IMG/VR virus record: IMGVR_UViG_3300025168_000674
Location: 1 to 23,815 of that record
Length of the DNA stretch: 23,815 nt
Reading direction: 5' to 3' (one strand)
Source of the DNA: a virus
Shown: in pieces, positions 1 to 7,992 of the stretch
How positions within the stretch are numbered: the stretch's first letter is position 1
Layout: every line of letters starts with the position of its first letter
Translations under genes and position numbers: made by a program
The notes under the pieces: model-generated
Databases searched by the model: none
What the model saw: only the letters and a program-made list of their open reading frames with translations
Told to the model about the DNA's origin: nothing

Positions 1-477
1 TCCAATATCAGTTTGGCCTGATTCCAAGGATATTTGGTTTGAATCTGTCAAATCATAAACCTGTTTTGAAGTTGTAACTGCTATAGATGCACTATAATAA
101 GTTACATCTCCTCCACTACCAGCCTCTGCACCATAAGAATTTGCAATTGTTATTAGTCTACCATGGTTAGGCGTTATTTCTTTGTGCGTAAGATTACTAC
201 CAGTTGCAGTACCCTTTAAAGTTAATAAATTTTCCTTTATATTATAGTAATTTACCTGAGAGCTATATTCACTGACTGCTTCTTCAAAACAGGCAAAGAA
301 AGAGCTAGATTGTAGTTCTATATCGACTATTGGATAGCCTAATCGTTTTGCACACCATTTAGCGGTATTAATAGATGCAGTTTGAAATACAACATCAGAA
401 TCGTATATACCAAATGGTGTATCATTATCATCATTCCATGTTGCTGTTCCATCCCAAATTGGTATTTTTGTTGCCAT
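1..477 (-). CDS. Virion structural protein, neck/connector-like, 3' end beyond window
   Basis: Open from an ATG at 477 to the window edge without a stop (159 codons seen); the C-terminus lies outside. An AAGAGGA Shine-Dalgarno sits just upstream. The protein opens with an acidic, Trp-containing segment (WDGTATWNDDNDTPFGIYDSD) and then has a helical stretch with WCAKRLGYPIVDIEL and FEEAVSEYSSQVN. Short 'wc/ik-RLGyP-...-feeAv-eY' segments of this sort occur in small head-tail connector proteins of tailed phages. It lies after the capsid genes and phoH, where T4-like phages often carry neck or tail-completion genes. The neck role is inference from this pattern and position; I cannot assign a T4 gene number. 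Confidence 0.6.
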   Translation of the reverse strand, partial: MATKIPIWDGTATWNDDNDTPFGIYDSDVVFQTASINTAKWCAKRLGYPIVDIELQSSSFFACFEEAVSEYSSQVNYYNIKENLLTLKGTATGSNLTHKEITPNHGRLITIANSYGAEAGSGGDVTYYSASIAVTTSKQVYDLTDSNQISLESGQTDIG

Positions 478-510
478 ATTATCCTCTTAAAGTTAACAGT
501 GTTGTTCGTA

Positions 511-522
511 TATAAATATCAG
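511..522 (-). promoter_or_regulatory. ATATTTATA motif, candidate phage promoter
   Basis: The coding strand reads CTGATATTTATA in the 80-base gap between phoH and the 477..1 gene, about 30 bases upstream of that gene's ATG and clear of its Shine-Dalgarno. The same 12-mer precedes phoH, and the 9-base core recurs in other gaps in this window. Promoter function is inferred from recurrence and position. Confidence 0.5.
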
Positions 523-557
523 ATTTATCTATTAAATATTAGTGTTTTAATAATATT

Positions 558-1220
558 TTACATGCCTGTTAACATTTCAAATACTTCATCTATAGCTGGA
601 TGCCTGTGATTATCTAATAGTATTCTTTTGTATACAAATTGAGATTCTGTTATTTTAGATATATCAACTATTGCTGAATAGTTTTTATCCTTTAAATCTA
701 TTTGTTGATTGTCTCCACAGAATATCATTGTTGAACCTTTTCCTAATCTACCTAAGGCCATTCTAAATTGTGATCGCGTCAAATTTTGAAATTCATCTAT
801 AATTACTACACTGTTTTCAAATGTTCTACCTCTAAAATGTGCTAAGGATACTAGTTCTATTGATTCGTCTTTTTCTAGTTTTTCTAATATAAGAGGCTTA
901 TTATATACCTTTCTCATATTACTTCTAATAGGTACTAGCCAAGGTTCCATTTTTTCTTTTTCAGATCCTGGTAAAAATCCGTTATCTTCTGTAGAAACAG
1001 TAGGTCTCGTAATAATTATCTTGTTTATCATTCTTTTAAAAAACATATCAAGTGCTACCTGACATGCTAGTAGTGTTTTACCGCTACCTGCTTTACCTAC
1101 TATAAAATTATAAGGATGATGTAGCATTGCTTGCTTTGCTACTTTTTGTTCTTCTGACAAGGTTATTGAGAATTTAATGTTTCCTTTTGGTGCCGATTTT
1201 TCTATGTTTTGCTTTGCCAT
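558..1220 (-). CDS. phoH: PhoH-like P-loop ATPase
   Basis: PhoH family ATPase, 220 residues. Walker A is GKAGSGKT (about 42-49), Walker B is VVIIDEFQN (about 138-146), followed by a FCGDNQQID sensor-like segment (about 167-175); ITRPTVS and the late NHRHP segment are also typical of the family. Members bind ATP and have been linked to RNA metabolism; the role in phages, where phoH is common in marine genomes, is unsettled. The start at 1220 is supported by AGAGG seven bases upstream. The gene stands alone behind the capsid terminator with its own candidate promoter, so it is probably a separate transcription unit or the head of one that includes the next gene. Family identity is secure, function is not. 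Confidence 0.93.
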   Translation of the reverse strand: MAKQNIEKSAPKGNIKFSITLSEEQKVAKQAMLHHPYNFIVGKAGSGKTLLACQVALDMFFKRMINKIIITRPTVSTEDNGFLPGSEKEKMEPWLVPIRSNMRKVYNKPLILEKLEKDESIELVSLAHFRGRTFENSVVIIDEFQNLTRSQFRMALGRLGKGSTMIFCGDNQQIDLKDKNYSAIVDISKITESQFVYKRILLDNHRHPAIDEVFEMLTGM

Positions 1221-1250
1221 ATTAACCTCTATTATTTAATTGTTATTTAC

Positions 1251-1262
1251 TATAAATATCAG
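1251..1262 (-). promoter_or_regulatory. ATATTTATA motif, candidate promoter for phoH
   Basis: The coding strand reads CTGATATTTATA, a few bases after the T-tract of the capsid-gene terminator and about 30 bases before the phoH start. A conserved element placed straight after a terminator and before the next gene is what a promoter would look like. It is identical over 12 bases to the copy at 511-522. Confidence 0.6.
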
Positions 1263-1267
1263 AGCAT

Positions 1268-1295
1268 AAAAAAAGGAGCTAATTTCTTAGCTCCT
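1268..1295 (-). terminator. Rho-independent terminator after the major capsid gene
   Basis: A perfect 9-base stem (AGGAGCTAA / TTAGCTCCT) with a four-base loop is followed on the minus strand by seven T residues. It lies about 30 bases past the stop codon of the capsid gene and faces the right way to end the scaffold-capsid transcript. Confidence 0.9.
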
Positions 1296-1324
1296 CTTTT
1301 AACATAATATACTAAAGTTTAATA

Positions 1325-3004
1325 TTAAACTCTGTTTAATCCAGCAATGTGGATTTTACCATAGAATTCTGGACGTACCATTTTCTTAGCATAACGAGTC
1401 ATTACACCTTTACGTGGAGTAAAGTTTGTAGGATCGTAAACCAGTGGAGTCATAATCAATGGAATATACGGCGCGTAAACAGCTCCAGTTTCAAGGAATT
1501 GTGTTCCTCTAAATCCTAACAAGATAGTTGCTTCTTTCATGTAAGGGTTTTTGTAAACTGTAAATCTACTATTTAATGCACCAACTTTTTGAACACCCAT
1601 TGCAAATGATGTAGCATCACCAGCAGTATCTGCAGCATATCCTGGAATTGATTCTAAGATAGTTGCAACTTCTGGAGAAGTAACTAGGAAGTTTGCACCG
1701 CCTCTCATTGTTTTTTGGTGTATTTTGTTCGAAACTTTTTGTATTTTAGTACCTAAAGTTTGGAACCAAGTAAATTGAGTATATGCTTCTGCAGCTGTTG
1801 GGCTTACATAAGCACTTGTACCATCATAAGATTCTCCTAATGCAGCAGACCAGTGATCAGTCGTATTAGCATTTTGGATTAACATATCAATAATTTCTAA
1901 ATCAATTTCCATTGAGATATACTCAGATAACATAGAAGTTAATTCAGCTTCTGCATCGATAGAATGGTAAGCATTAAGATCTTGAGCGAACTCAGGAGAC
2001 CATGCAGCTTTCAGTTTTCTAGTCTTAGCAACAATCGCTTCACTTCTTAACTGTACATCGATTTGTGGAATTCCAACATCTTGAGTTGCTAATGATTTAT
2101 CAACATCAGCACCTGCCATCTCAAAGTCATTTCTTAAATCTGCAGTTGTATTAACTGAGAAAGAAACGTTAGTAACAACAGCAACAGAAGTTCTTCCTGC
2201 AGCTGGAGTTGTTGTTTGAGCTAAAAAGAATGAAGCAGAAACTGCTTTTGCAGTATCTGTAGTTTTAACACCATTTGCATCAGTTGCAAAGTTGTATGCA
2301 CTGTAAACCTCGTGGCTACCGTAAACATGTCCAGTTTCTACTGGTGCAACAGATGTAGCTCTTAATGTATTTAAGTCAATTGTAAAAGTTCCGTTAGTTA
2401 AATTGTTAACATCTGTAGACAATTTAATTGCAGAACCATCAGAAACTGAAGCAGATAATGCAGATGCAAAACCTAATTCCGCCCATGAAGCTGATGCAGG
2501 AATTACTTTACCTGCAGCTAAAGATACATTTTTAGTTGCATCAGAATATCCGAATTTACCAGCACCATAAAGACCACCTTCAGCGTCAGCGTCAGATTTT
2601 GATGTGTTACCCATAAGGTCGGCACCTGAAGTTTGTTGTGTTCCGTTGTCGTCACCATATTTAAAGTCTAAGAAAAATACTAGACCTGATGGTAAGTTCA
2701 TTGGTTGTACTGAAACAAAGTCTTTTGCAGCAATTTCACCAAATACTCTACGTACTAGTGGAAGAGCAACTCCTGACCATTGTTCTTTTGAAGCTGTACC
2801 GCTTGAAGTGTTTGATGCTTCATCGATAAGCTGTCTAGCTTGGTTTTCTAATAATACAGCCATTCCTGACTTGTCATATTCTTGGTCTATTCCTTCTAAA
2901 AGACCAGTCTTATTCCATTTAGAAACCAAACCTCTTGTTTGTGCTAGTTGGTTGTTATACGCATCACCAGCACTGTTTAATAAGTTTGAAATGTTTTTTG
3001 ACAT
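1325..3004 (-). CDS. gp23: Major capsid protein, T4 gp23-like
   Basis: 559-residue homologue of the T4 major head protein. The N-terminal block KWNKTGLLEGI ... MAVLLENQARQLIDE is diagnostic, and WSGVALPLVRRVFGEIAAKDFVSVQPMNLPSG continues the family pattern. T4 gp23 is trimmed by the prohead protease after a (L/I)xE site near residue 65; here LIDE|A at 62/63 fits that rule and position, giving a mature protein of about 497 residues. The middle (about 110-300) is Ala/Ser/Thr-rich and probably holds a variable surface insertion. The C-terminus (LVYDPTNFTPRKGVMTRYAKKMVRPEFYG) is conserved. AGGAG precedes the ATG. The gene follows the scaffold gene by 28 bases and is closed by a strong terminator, as expected for a very highly expressed late product. 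Confidence 0.97.
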   Translation of the reverse strand: MSKNISNLLNSAGDAYNNQLAQTRGLVSKWNKTGLLEGIDQEYDKSGMAVLLENQARQLIDEASNTSSGTASKEQWSGVALPLVRRVFGEIAAKDFVSVQPMNLPSGLVFFLDFKYGDDNGTQQTSGADLMGNTSKSDADAEGGLYGAGKFGYSDATKNVSLAAGKVIPASASWAELGFASALSASVSDGSAIKLSTDVNNLTNGTFTIDLNTLRATSVAPVETGHVYGSHEVYSAYNFATDANGVKTTDTAKAVSASFFLAQTTTPAAGRTSVAVVTNVSFSVNTTADLRNDFEMAGADVDKSLATQDVGIPQIDVQLRSEAIVAKTRKLKAAWSPEFAQDLNAYHSIDAEAELTSMLSEYISMEIDLEIIDMLIQNANTTDHWSAALGESYDGTSAYVSPTAAEAYTQFTWFQTLGTKIQKVSNKIHQKTMRGGANFLVTSPEVATILESIPGYAADTAGDATSFAMGVQKVGALNSRFTVYKNPYMKEATILLGFRGTQFLETGAVYAPYIPLIMTPLVYDPTNFTPRKGVMTRYAKKMVRPEFYGKIHIAGLNRV

Positions 3005-3032
3005 TTTTTTTTCTCCTAATTTAAGCGGTTTA

Positions 3033-4097
<1,065 letters not shown>

Positions 4098-4130
4098 GAG
4101 TTTTTCTCCGTAATATTTTAATTTGGAAAT

Positions 4131-4194
4131 AAGGTTATTGAGAACCTTAATAGATTTTTTTATTTAGCTTTTTACACTATATAGAGGATAGTGT
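4131..4194 (-). other. Two hairpins in the leader of the scaffold-capsid transcript
   Basis: Two separate inverted repeats lie between the candidate promoter at 4215-4223 and the scaffold start: ACACTAT/ATAGTGT with a 7-base loop (4174-4194) and AAGGTT/AACCTT with a 6-base loop (4131-4148). Neither has a T-tract in the minus direction, so they look like leader structure rather than terminators. A role in message stability or translation is inference. Confidence 0.5.
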
Positions 4195-4214
4195 GTTTTT
4201 CAGCTTCTTCTTTA

Positions 4215-4223
4215 TATAAATAT
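4215..4223 (-). promoter_or_regulatory. ATATTTATA motif, candidate promoter for the scaffold-capsid operon
   Basis: The coding strand carries ATATTTATA just downstream of the T-tract of the bS21 terminator and about 120 bases before the scaffold ATG. As at phoH, the element sits between a terminator and the next transcription unit. Confidence 0.55.
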
Positions 4224-4236
4224 ATACAAATATACC

Positions 4237-4270
4237 TAAAAATAAAAAAGGGAACAAAAAATGTTCCCTT
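4237..4270 (-). terminator. Rho-independent terminator after the bS21 gene
   Basis: A 9-base perfect stem (AAGGGAACA / TGTTCCCTT) with a 5-base loop is followed on the minus strand by a T-rich tract (TTTTTATTTTT). It starts about 30 bases past the bS21 stop and separates the upstream operon from the scaffold-capsid unit. Confidence 0.92.
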
Positions 4271-4298
4271 AATTTAAAATACTTATGTTTTACTACTA

Positions 4299-4637
4299 TT
4301 ATGAAGCTTTTCCATCCATAATAGCTGTCCAGCATGGATGCCATCTATCATATCCTTTTTTAATTCTTTCTCGATACTGTTGGTCTCTTATGGCCTCCTC
4401 TTTCTTTACTCTTCTTTTCATAGAAGGTTTAGTATAGTATCTCTTTTCTCTTAAGGTCATCATAGTATCTGCATCTTTTAATTGTCGCTTTAAATACCTT
4501 AATCCTTTTTCAAGAGTACCATATTCTGCATCAGGTATTTTTACCCCTAATCCACATCCTGGGACATAAAATTCTTCTCTTCTATGTCTTTTGCCTTTAA
4601 AAGGTCTTTTTTTGAAATCGTTGTTTCTTTGTTTCAT
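4299..4637 (-). CDS. rpsU: Phage-encoded ribosomal protein bS21 homologue
   Basis: 112 residues from the ATG at 4637. Residues about 41-90 match the bS21 pattern: LEKGLRYLKRQLKDAD (first helix), TLREKRYYTKPSMKRR (second helix with the family's R-x-x-Y-x-KP-S/T-x-x-R-x-x-K signature) and a basic tail. bS21 sits on the 30S platform by the anti-Shine-Dalgarno end of 16S rRNA and acts at initiation; viral bS21 genes are known from marine phages. This copy has a basic 40-residue N-terminal extension and a 22-residue C-terminal tail (GYDRWHPCWTAIMDGKAS). A longer in-frame ATG at 4763 would overlap the upstream gene and add a low-complexity hydrophobic segment, so I prefer 4637, although neither start has a clear Shine-Dalgarno. 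It is the last gene before a strong terminator. Confidence 0.85.
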   Translation of the reverse strand: MKQRNNDFKKRPFKGKRHRREEFYVPGCGLGVKIPDAEYGTLEKGLRYLKRQLKDADTMMTLREKRYYTKPSMKRRVKKEEAIRDQQYRERIKKGYDRWHPCWTAIMDGKAS

Positions 4638-4679
4638 AAATTTATTTTTAGTTAAACGTTTAATTACTTTAATATAAAC

Positions 4680-4708
4680 AAAAAAAATGACATATAAAAA
4701 TATATGCC
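4680..4708 (-). terminator. AT-rich hairpin with T-tract in front of the bS21 gene
   Basis: On the minus strand GGCATATA-TTTT-TATATGTC forms an 8-pair stem (one G-U in RNA), followed after one base by eight T residues. It lies in the 94-base gap between the upstream gene's stop (4732) and the bS21 ATG (4637). It could be a weak terminator or attenuator limiting read-through into bS21. The stem has few GC pairs, so strength is uncertain. Confidence 0.4.
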
Positions 4709-4731
4709 ACTTAATTTCACTTTTATTATTT

Positions 4732-5772
4732 TTATCTAAGATCGATATAGTCTTTACTTGCATCTACCTTTTTAAGATCTAGTTTTAATGTTTTAAAATA
4801 TTTTTGTATACTTCTTGCATATTTAAGCATTTCTTTTTGATAGTATTTTTCTTCACTCCAAGCTTCTTTATCACCAGACTTTAACTTATTGGCTTTATCT
4901 CTGTCTGCACCTTTTACTGCACTATTTTCTGCTCGTAAATAGTACTCAAAATCTTGTAGTATATCTCTATATCCTCTACTTATTTTAGTAGCTGAATCAT
5001 TCCAACCAGAAGAAACCTTTTTCTTCTTTAACATATCTAATTGTTTATCAACAGACGCCTTATACATCTTTGTCACAGCATCTACCATTTTAATTATTTG
5101 TTCGCCTGGACTAGAATTTGCTAATCTATCTCTTAGCATTGTTTCGTATCTACTTCTGTTTTGTTGGGCAGTTGATTTTGCACCAATAAGGGCAGTTGCT
5201 CCTACTTTTGCAGCTGCTCTACTTGCCCTTAAGTCTTTAGAATCTCCTATTTTACTAAGGTCAATAGTAATTACTTCATCAGCAACCTCTTTAAACCTTT
5301 TATAGTTATGTAGAGCGTCTAAATTTGTTCCCATTGGAGAACCAGTATTACGGCCTTTAGATTTTTCACCGGTAGCAGAATATGTTGTCTTACCAGTACT
5401 TCTGTCGTATCTATCTCTACTAACGTGAATCTTTTCTTTTTTTCTAGTTACACCAATAAGTCCTGGTCTAATTGTCATATCATACATATAGCCACTTCCG
5501 GAATATGGATTTTTCTTAGCTTTATTTACAAAAAAGAAGTTGACTAGTTTAGGGTTAGGACCTTTTCCAAAAGCTTCTTCTGGTGCGTTTGCCCAATCTA
5601 CACTATATGTTTTAGCAAATGCTTGAAAGAATTTTGCATCTGTTCCTTTTAATTTACTATATAATTTGCTAGCAGTCTTAGACTGAAACTTTTCAGACAA
5701 TAGTGATTTTACCAACGCCTTTTTTATTGATTCTCTAATTATAGATCTTAATTTTGAATTTTTCATTACCAT
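4732..5772 (-). CDS. Unknown protein with capsid-targeting-like N-terminus
   Basis: 346 residues, basic, predicted soluble, no family I recognise. The N-terminus is an amphipathic helix ([21 protein letters not shown]) holding IRE|S at 14/15 and LSE|K at 27/28, sites that fit or approach the prohead-protease rule. A Gly/Ser/Lys-rich stretch follows (about 90-150), then an Ala-rich segment and long charged helices (about 215-340). It lies between the prohead protease and the scaffold, so it is probably a capsid-internal or head-assembly protein. The start is either ATG 5772 or ATG 5766; both overlap the upstream stop, and the second leaves a better distance to the GAGAA upstream. Translation is probably coupled to the preceding gene. 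Confidence 0.75.
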   Translation of the reverse strand: MVMKNSKLRSIIRESIKKALVKSLLSEKFQSKTASKLYSKLKGTDAKFFQAFAKTYSVDWANAPEEAFGKGPNPKLVNFFFVNKAKKNPYSGSGYMYDMTIRPGLIGVTRKKEKIHVSRDRYDRSTGKTTYSATGEKSKGRNTGSPMGTNLDALHNYKRFKEVADEVITIDLSKIGDSKDLRASRAAAKVGATALIGAKSTAQQNRSRYETMLRDRLANSSPGEQIIKMVDAVTKMYKASVDKQLDMLKKKKVSSGWNDSATKISRGYRDILQDFEYYLRAENSAVKGADRDKANKLKSGDKEAWSEEKYYQKEMLKYARSIQKYFKTLKLDLKKVDASKDYIDLR

Positions 5773-6335
5773 TTTCTCACAATTGTAGTTTTACCTTGTT
5801 TTCCTGTTACTATTCCCCAACGTTGACCAGTAGGTCCTCCAACTTTTGGAGACATGGTTTCATTTTTAATAGCTTTAGAAACGGTTTTTCTTCTATTTGC
5901 TAAATATTTATCAGATTTGTCTTCGTCACCGTCATTATCAATATCACCATCCTCTTTACCAACTGGATCAAGGGCTTCAGATGTATCATAGTATCTTCCA
6001 AGCTTGTTTCCTAAGTCTTCATAAAGAGACTCTAATCTATTTTGTAAACCTGCAGCCTCTAAAGCTGTTTTTTCAAATAGTTTAGCAGAATTAGTTATTT
6101 CTTTTACATCACGCTTAACAGTAACACCATCAAACCAATCTTCTGTTTCTCCTAATATAAAGTTTCCAGCACCTGAAGATAGTTGGTTCATGGTTTCAGC
6201 TAATCCTTTTAGGTCATGTTCTCTATATATTTGTTTTCCATATTCATTAAACTTTTTCATTGCTTCTAAAAAAGTTGTTTTTTGTTCAGGTGTTAATTTA
6301 CCCTCAGTTAAAACTTGTTTTAATTTTATTGGCAT
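5766..6335 (-). CDS. Unknown protein with a calcium-binding EF-hand/dockerin-like loop
   Basis: 189 residues. It begins [15 protein letters not shown], with LTE|G at 11/12 matching the T4 prohead-protease rule. The middle is helical. Residues 131-142 form a textbook calcium loop with Asp at 131, 133, 135, 137, 139 and 142 and Gly at 136, followed by [10 protein letters not shown]. Such D-x-D-x-DG loops are frequent in marine phage structural proteins. The C-terminus is basic ([10 protein letters not shown]). AGGAG nine bases upstream supports the ATG at 6335. It sits between the protease and scaffold genes, so a head-related role is likely but unproven. Confidence 0.75.
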   Translation of the reverse strand: MPIKLKQVLTEGKLTPEQKTTFLEAMKKFNEYGKQIYREHDLKGLAETMNQLSSGAGNFILGETEDWFDGVTVKRDVKEITNSAKLFEKTALEAAGLQNRLESLYEDLGNKLGRYYDTSEALDPVGKEDGDIDNDGDEDKSDKYLANRRKTVSKAIKNETMSPKVGGPTGQRWGIVTGKQGKTTIVRKW

Positions 6336-6347
6336 TATATAATTCTC

Positions 6348-6644
6348 CTATCTTTTTAATACTACTATATGTTCTGTTGCTGCCGCTGATGTTGCACTAA
6401 ACAATCCCATTTCATATATTCTTCCTGAATTAACGTCTACCTTATTGATTCCTTCCATGTTTATAATACCACCTCTAGATAATTCTACTTCTCCAGTGTA
6501 TGTACTACCAGAATGATAAAATGCAGCTGCTCCTAGATTAGATCCTGTAAAATGTACTGTGGCATTTGTTACAACAATTGCCTCATTATATTTACCAAAC
6601 GGTCCAAATTTAGCTAAATCTTCTGTTTTAAATCCTTTACTCAT
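6348..6644 (-). CDS. Small beta-rich protein, probable virion component
   Basis: 98 residues. The sequence alternates short hydrophobic strands with Gly/Ser/Thr turns (AIVVTNATVHFTG, YTGEVELSRGG, IEHIVVLKR-like end), suggesting a small beta-sandwich or barrel. No cysteines and no membrane segment. Its ATG overlaps the stop of the protease gene by one base (TAATG) with GGAG at a good distance, so it is co-expressed with the protease. I do not recognise the family; a decoration or adaptor protein is possible, without direct support. Confidence 0.7.
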   Translation of the reverse strand: MSKGFKTEDLAKFGPFGKYNEAIVVTNATVHFTGSNLGAAAFYHSGSTYTGEVELSRGGIINMEGINKVDVNSGRIYEMGLFSATSAAATEHIVVLKR

Positions 6645-7318
6645 TATTTATCTCCACAACAATTTGTCTTTGCTAAATATGGTACCTCACACTTACCAGT
6701 CATCTCGCAAAGAATATCTGATACTAAGGAATTAACCTTATTATATTTATTGTTTATTTTATTTACACTATTGACACTTTCATTGACAGATGTTGTTGGT
6801 TGCATAAAGGCTCCATGAGTAGATGGATTAGAAACAAAGTCCCAACAAATTAACTCAAAATCGTCTTTTACTTGAACAGCACTATCACCGCCTTCGTATA
6901 TTTCTTCTACACTACCTAATCCTCTTGAACTTATACCTAATTTTATACCAGCCTTTAATAATTCTTTAAGGATATTTCCAGCTGGAGTACCCAATACTTC
7001 TATTGTTCCCATTACATCATCACCTTTCCACCAAACGTCTTTTACGTTGTGAGAAACATTTTGTAAATTAACAACACTAGATTCTGGATGGTCAAGTTCT
7101 CCAAGAGCTCTTCTTTCTGTTATGTTTACTTTTTTATAATTTTTTACTTCACGCATTAATATTTCCTTTGGGTATACTCTACCATTTTGGTTTTTAGAGT
7201 TTGCCCTTTGTAAACAACCCGTAACGACAACTTTTCCACCATGCTTTCTTTCGGACTCAATAACAAGTTGAGGGGATACATTAAAGGTTGTATAATCTAT
7301 TAGTAGGCTTTTACTCAT
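6644..7318 (-). CDS. gp21: Prohead core protease, T4 gp21-like
   Basis: 224 residues, serine protease of the phage prohead family. GELDHPE (His at 77), GISSRGLG (Ser at 130/131) and WDFVSNPSTHGAF (Asp at 160) carry the expected catalytic residues; NGRVYP near 45-50 is also family-typical. In T4 the enzyme sits in the prohead core, cleaves scaffold, internal proteins and gp23 at (L/I)xE sites, then digests itself. Matching sites occur in the capsid protein and in many N-termini in this window. The C-terminal 50 residues are Asn/Val-rich and end in a Cys cluster (CEMTGKC ... NCC), which may be removed on activation. GGGA precedes the ATG. Confidence 0.94.
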   Translation of the reverse strand: MSKSLLIDYTTFNVSPQLVIESERKHGGKVVVTGCLQRANSKNQNGRVYPKEILMREVKNYKKVNITERRALGELDHPESSVVNLQNVSHNVKDVWWKGDDVMGTIEVLGTPAGNILKELLKAGIKLGISSRGLGSVEEIYEGGDSAVQVKDDFELICWDFVSNPSTHGAFMQPTTSVNESVNSVNKINNKYNKVNSLVSDILCEMTGKCEVPYLAKTNCCGDK

Positions 7319-7329
7319 TGTATTTCCCG

Positions 7330-7542
7330 TTAGGCTTTTTTATTATTTGTAGCAGCATTAAAATTTGCAAATTTTGCAACCTCAATTATTTGTGCTTCTT
7401 GTATTCTAAACAATCTAACCTGTTCATTCATTGGTAAATCCCAACCAATATACTCTTTTCCTTCAAAAATATGTGTCTTGTTTTTGATATTTGTTCTAAA
7501 TTGTGGCCAAGTTACTACTGCTTGTCTAACGAATCTTCCCAT
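7330..7542 (-). CDS. Small unknown protein before the prohead protease
   Basis: 70 residues, basic N-terminal half (GRFVRQAVVTWPQFR), then KEYIGWDLPMNEQVRLFRIQEAQIIEVAKFANF. A GGGGA sits well upstream of the ATG, and the stop is 11 bases before the protease start. In T4 the small core proteins gp67 and gp68 occupy the gap between portal and protease; this gene and its two upstream neighbours are in that place, but I see no sequence likeness to gp67 or gp68. Function unknown. Confidence 0.7.
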   Translation of the reverse strand: MGRFVRQAVVTWPQFRTNIKNKTHIFEGKEYIGWDLPMNEQVRLFRIQEAQIIEVAKFANFNAATNNKKA

Positions 7543-7560
7543 GTTTTTTCCCCGTTTGTT

Positions 7561-7992
7561 TTATGATGCTATTTCTCTTAATTTATGTGATACTTTCATT
7601 AGTCGTTCAGCTATTTTTGTCATTCTAGGTTTAGTAGATTTCCAATAGTTATCAGATGATATTCCATCTTCAGTCTTTAGTTTAGCTGCTCTTCCAATAA
7701 TTCTTTCAATTTCAAAAAGTTTTCTGTTAATTTCTTTTATTGCACCATTAACCTTTTGTCTTGAATTTTTTGTTTCGTCTTTTTTAAATGACGGATAGTT
7801 TTGATTATATAATTCCTTTACTATTGTATATCCTGTACTATTTGTTGCGTTTTCTTTTTCTTTTTTCTTATCTGAACCAAACGCGTTTGGAGTTTCGTAT
7901 CCTGCAACATTGCTTGTCACACTTGCCTCTTCCAATTCTTCTTCATTGATGATTTCATCAATTATTTCTTTTAATTTACTACTAATTGACAT
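7561..7992 (-). CDS. Unknown small protein with acidic protease-site N-terminus
   Basis: 143 residues. It opens with an amphipathic, acidic helix (KLKEIIDEIINEEELEEAS) containing LEE|A at 22/23, followed by SNVAGYETPNAFG, a segment I associate with structural proteins of marine T4-like phages. The C-terminal half (about 80-143) is a basic helical hairpin (INRKLFEIERIIGRAAKL ... MTKIAERLMKVSHKLREI). It overlaps the end of the upstream gene by 11 bases, with AGAGGA nine bases before the ATG. Probably a prohead-core or head-internal protein; this is inferred from the N-terminal site and position. Confidence 0.75.
   Translation of the reverse strand: MSISSKLKEIIDEIINEEELEEASVTSNVAGYETPNAFGSDKKKEKENATNSTGYTIVKELYNQNYPSFKKDETKNSRQKVNGAIKEINRKLFEIERIIGRAAKLKTEDGISSDNYWKSTKPRMTKIAERLMKVSHKLREIAS

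Noticed and set aside
530-557. AT-only inverted repeat (AATATTA/TAATATT) after phoH as terminator
   Set aside because: No GC pairs and no clear T-tract on the minus strand; too weak to call.
4131-4162. Plus-strand terminator (AAGGTT hairpin then T-run)
   Set aside because: The T-run follows the stem only on the plus strand, where I find no gene to end. It is treated as leader structure of the minus-strand message.
4638-4763. Hydrophobic N-terminal extension of bS21 as a membrane anchor
   Set aside because: The extended frame overlaps the upstream gene and its hydrophobic stretch is what AT-rich non-coding DNA translates to; it also holds the hairpin and T-tract. The ATG at 4637 is more likely.
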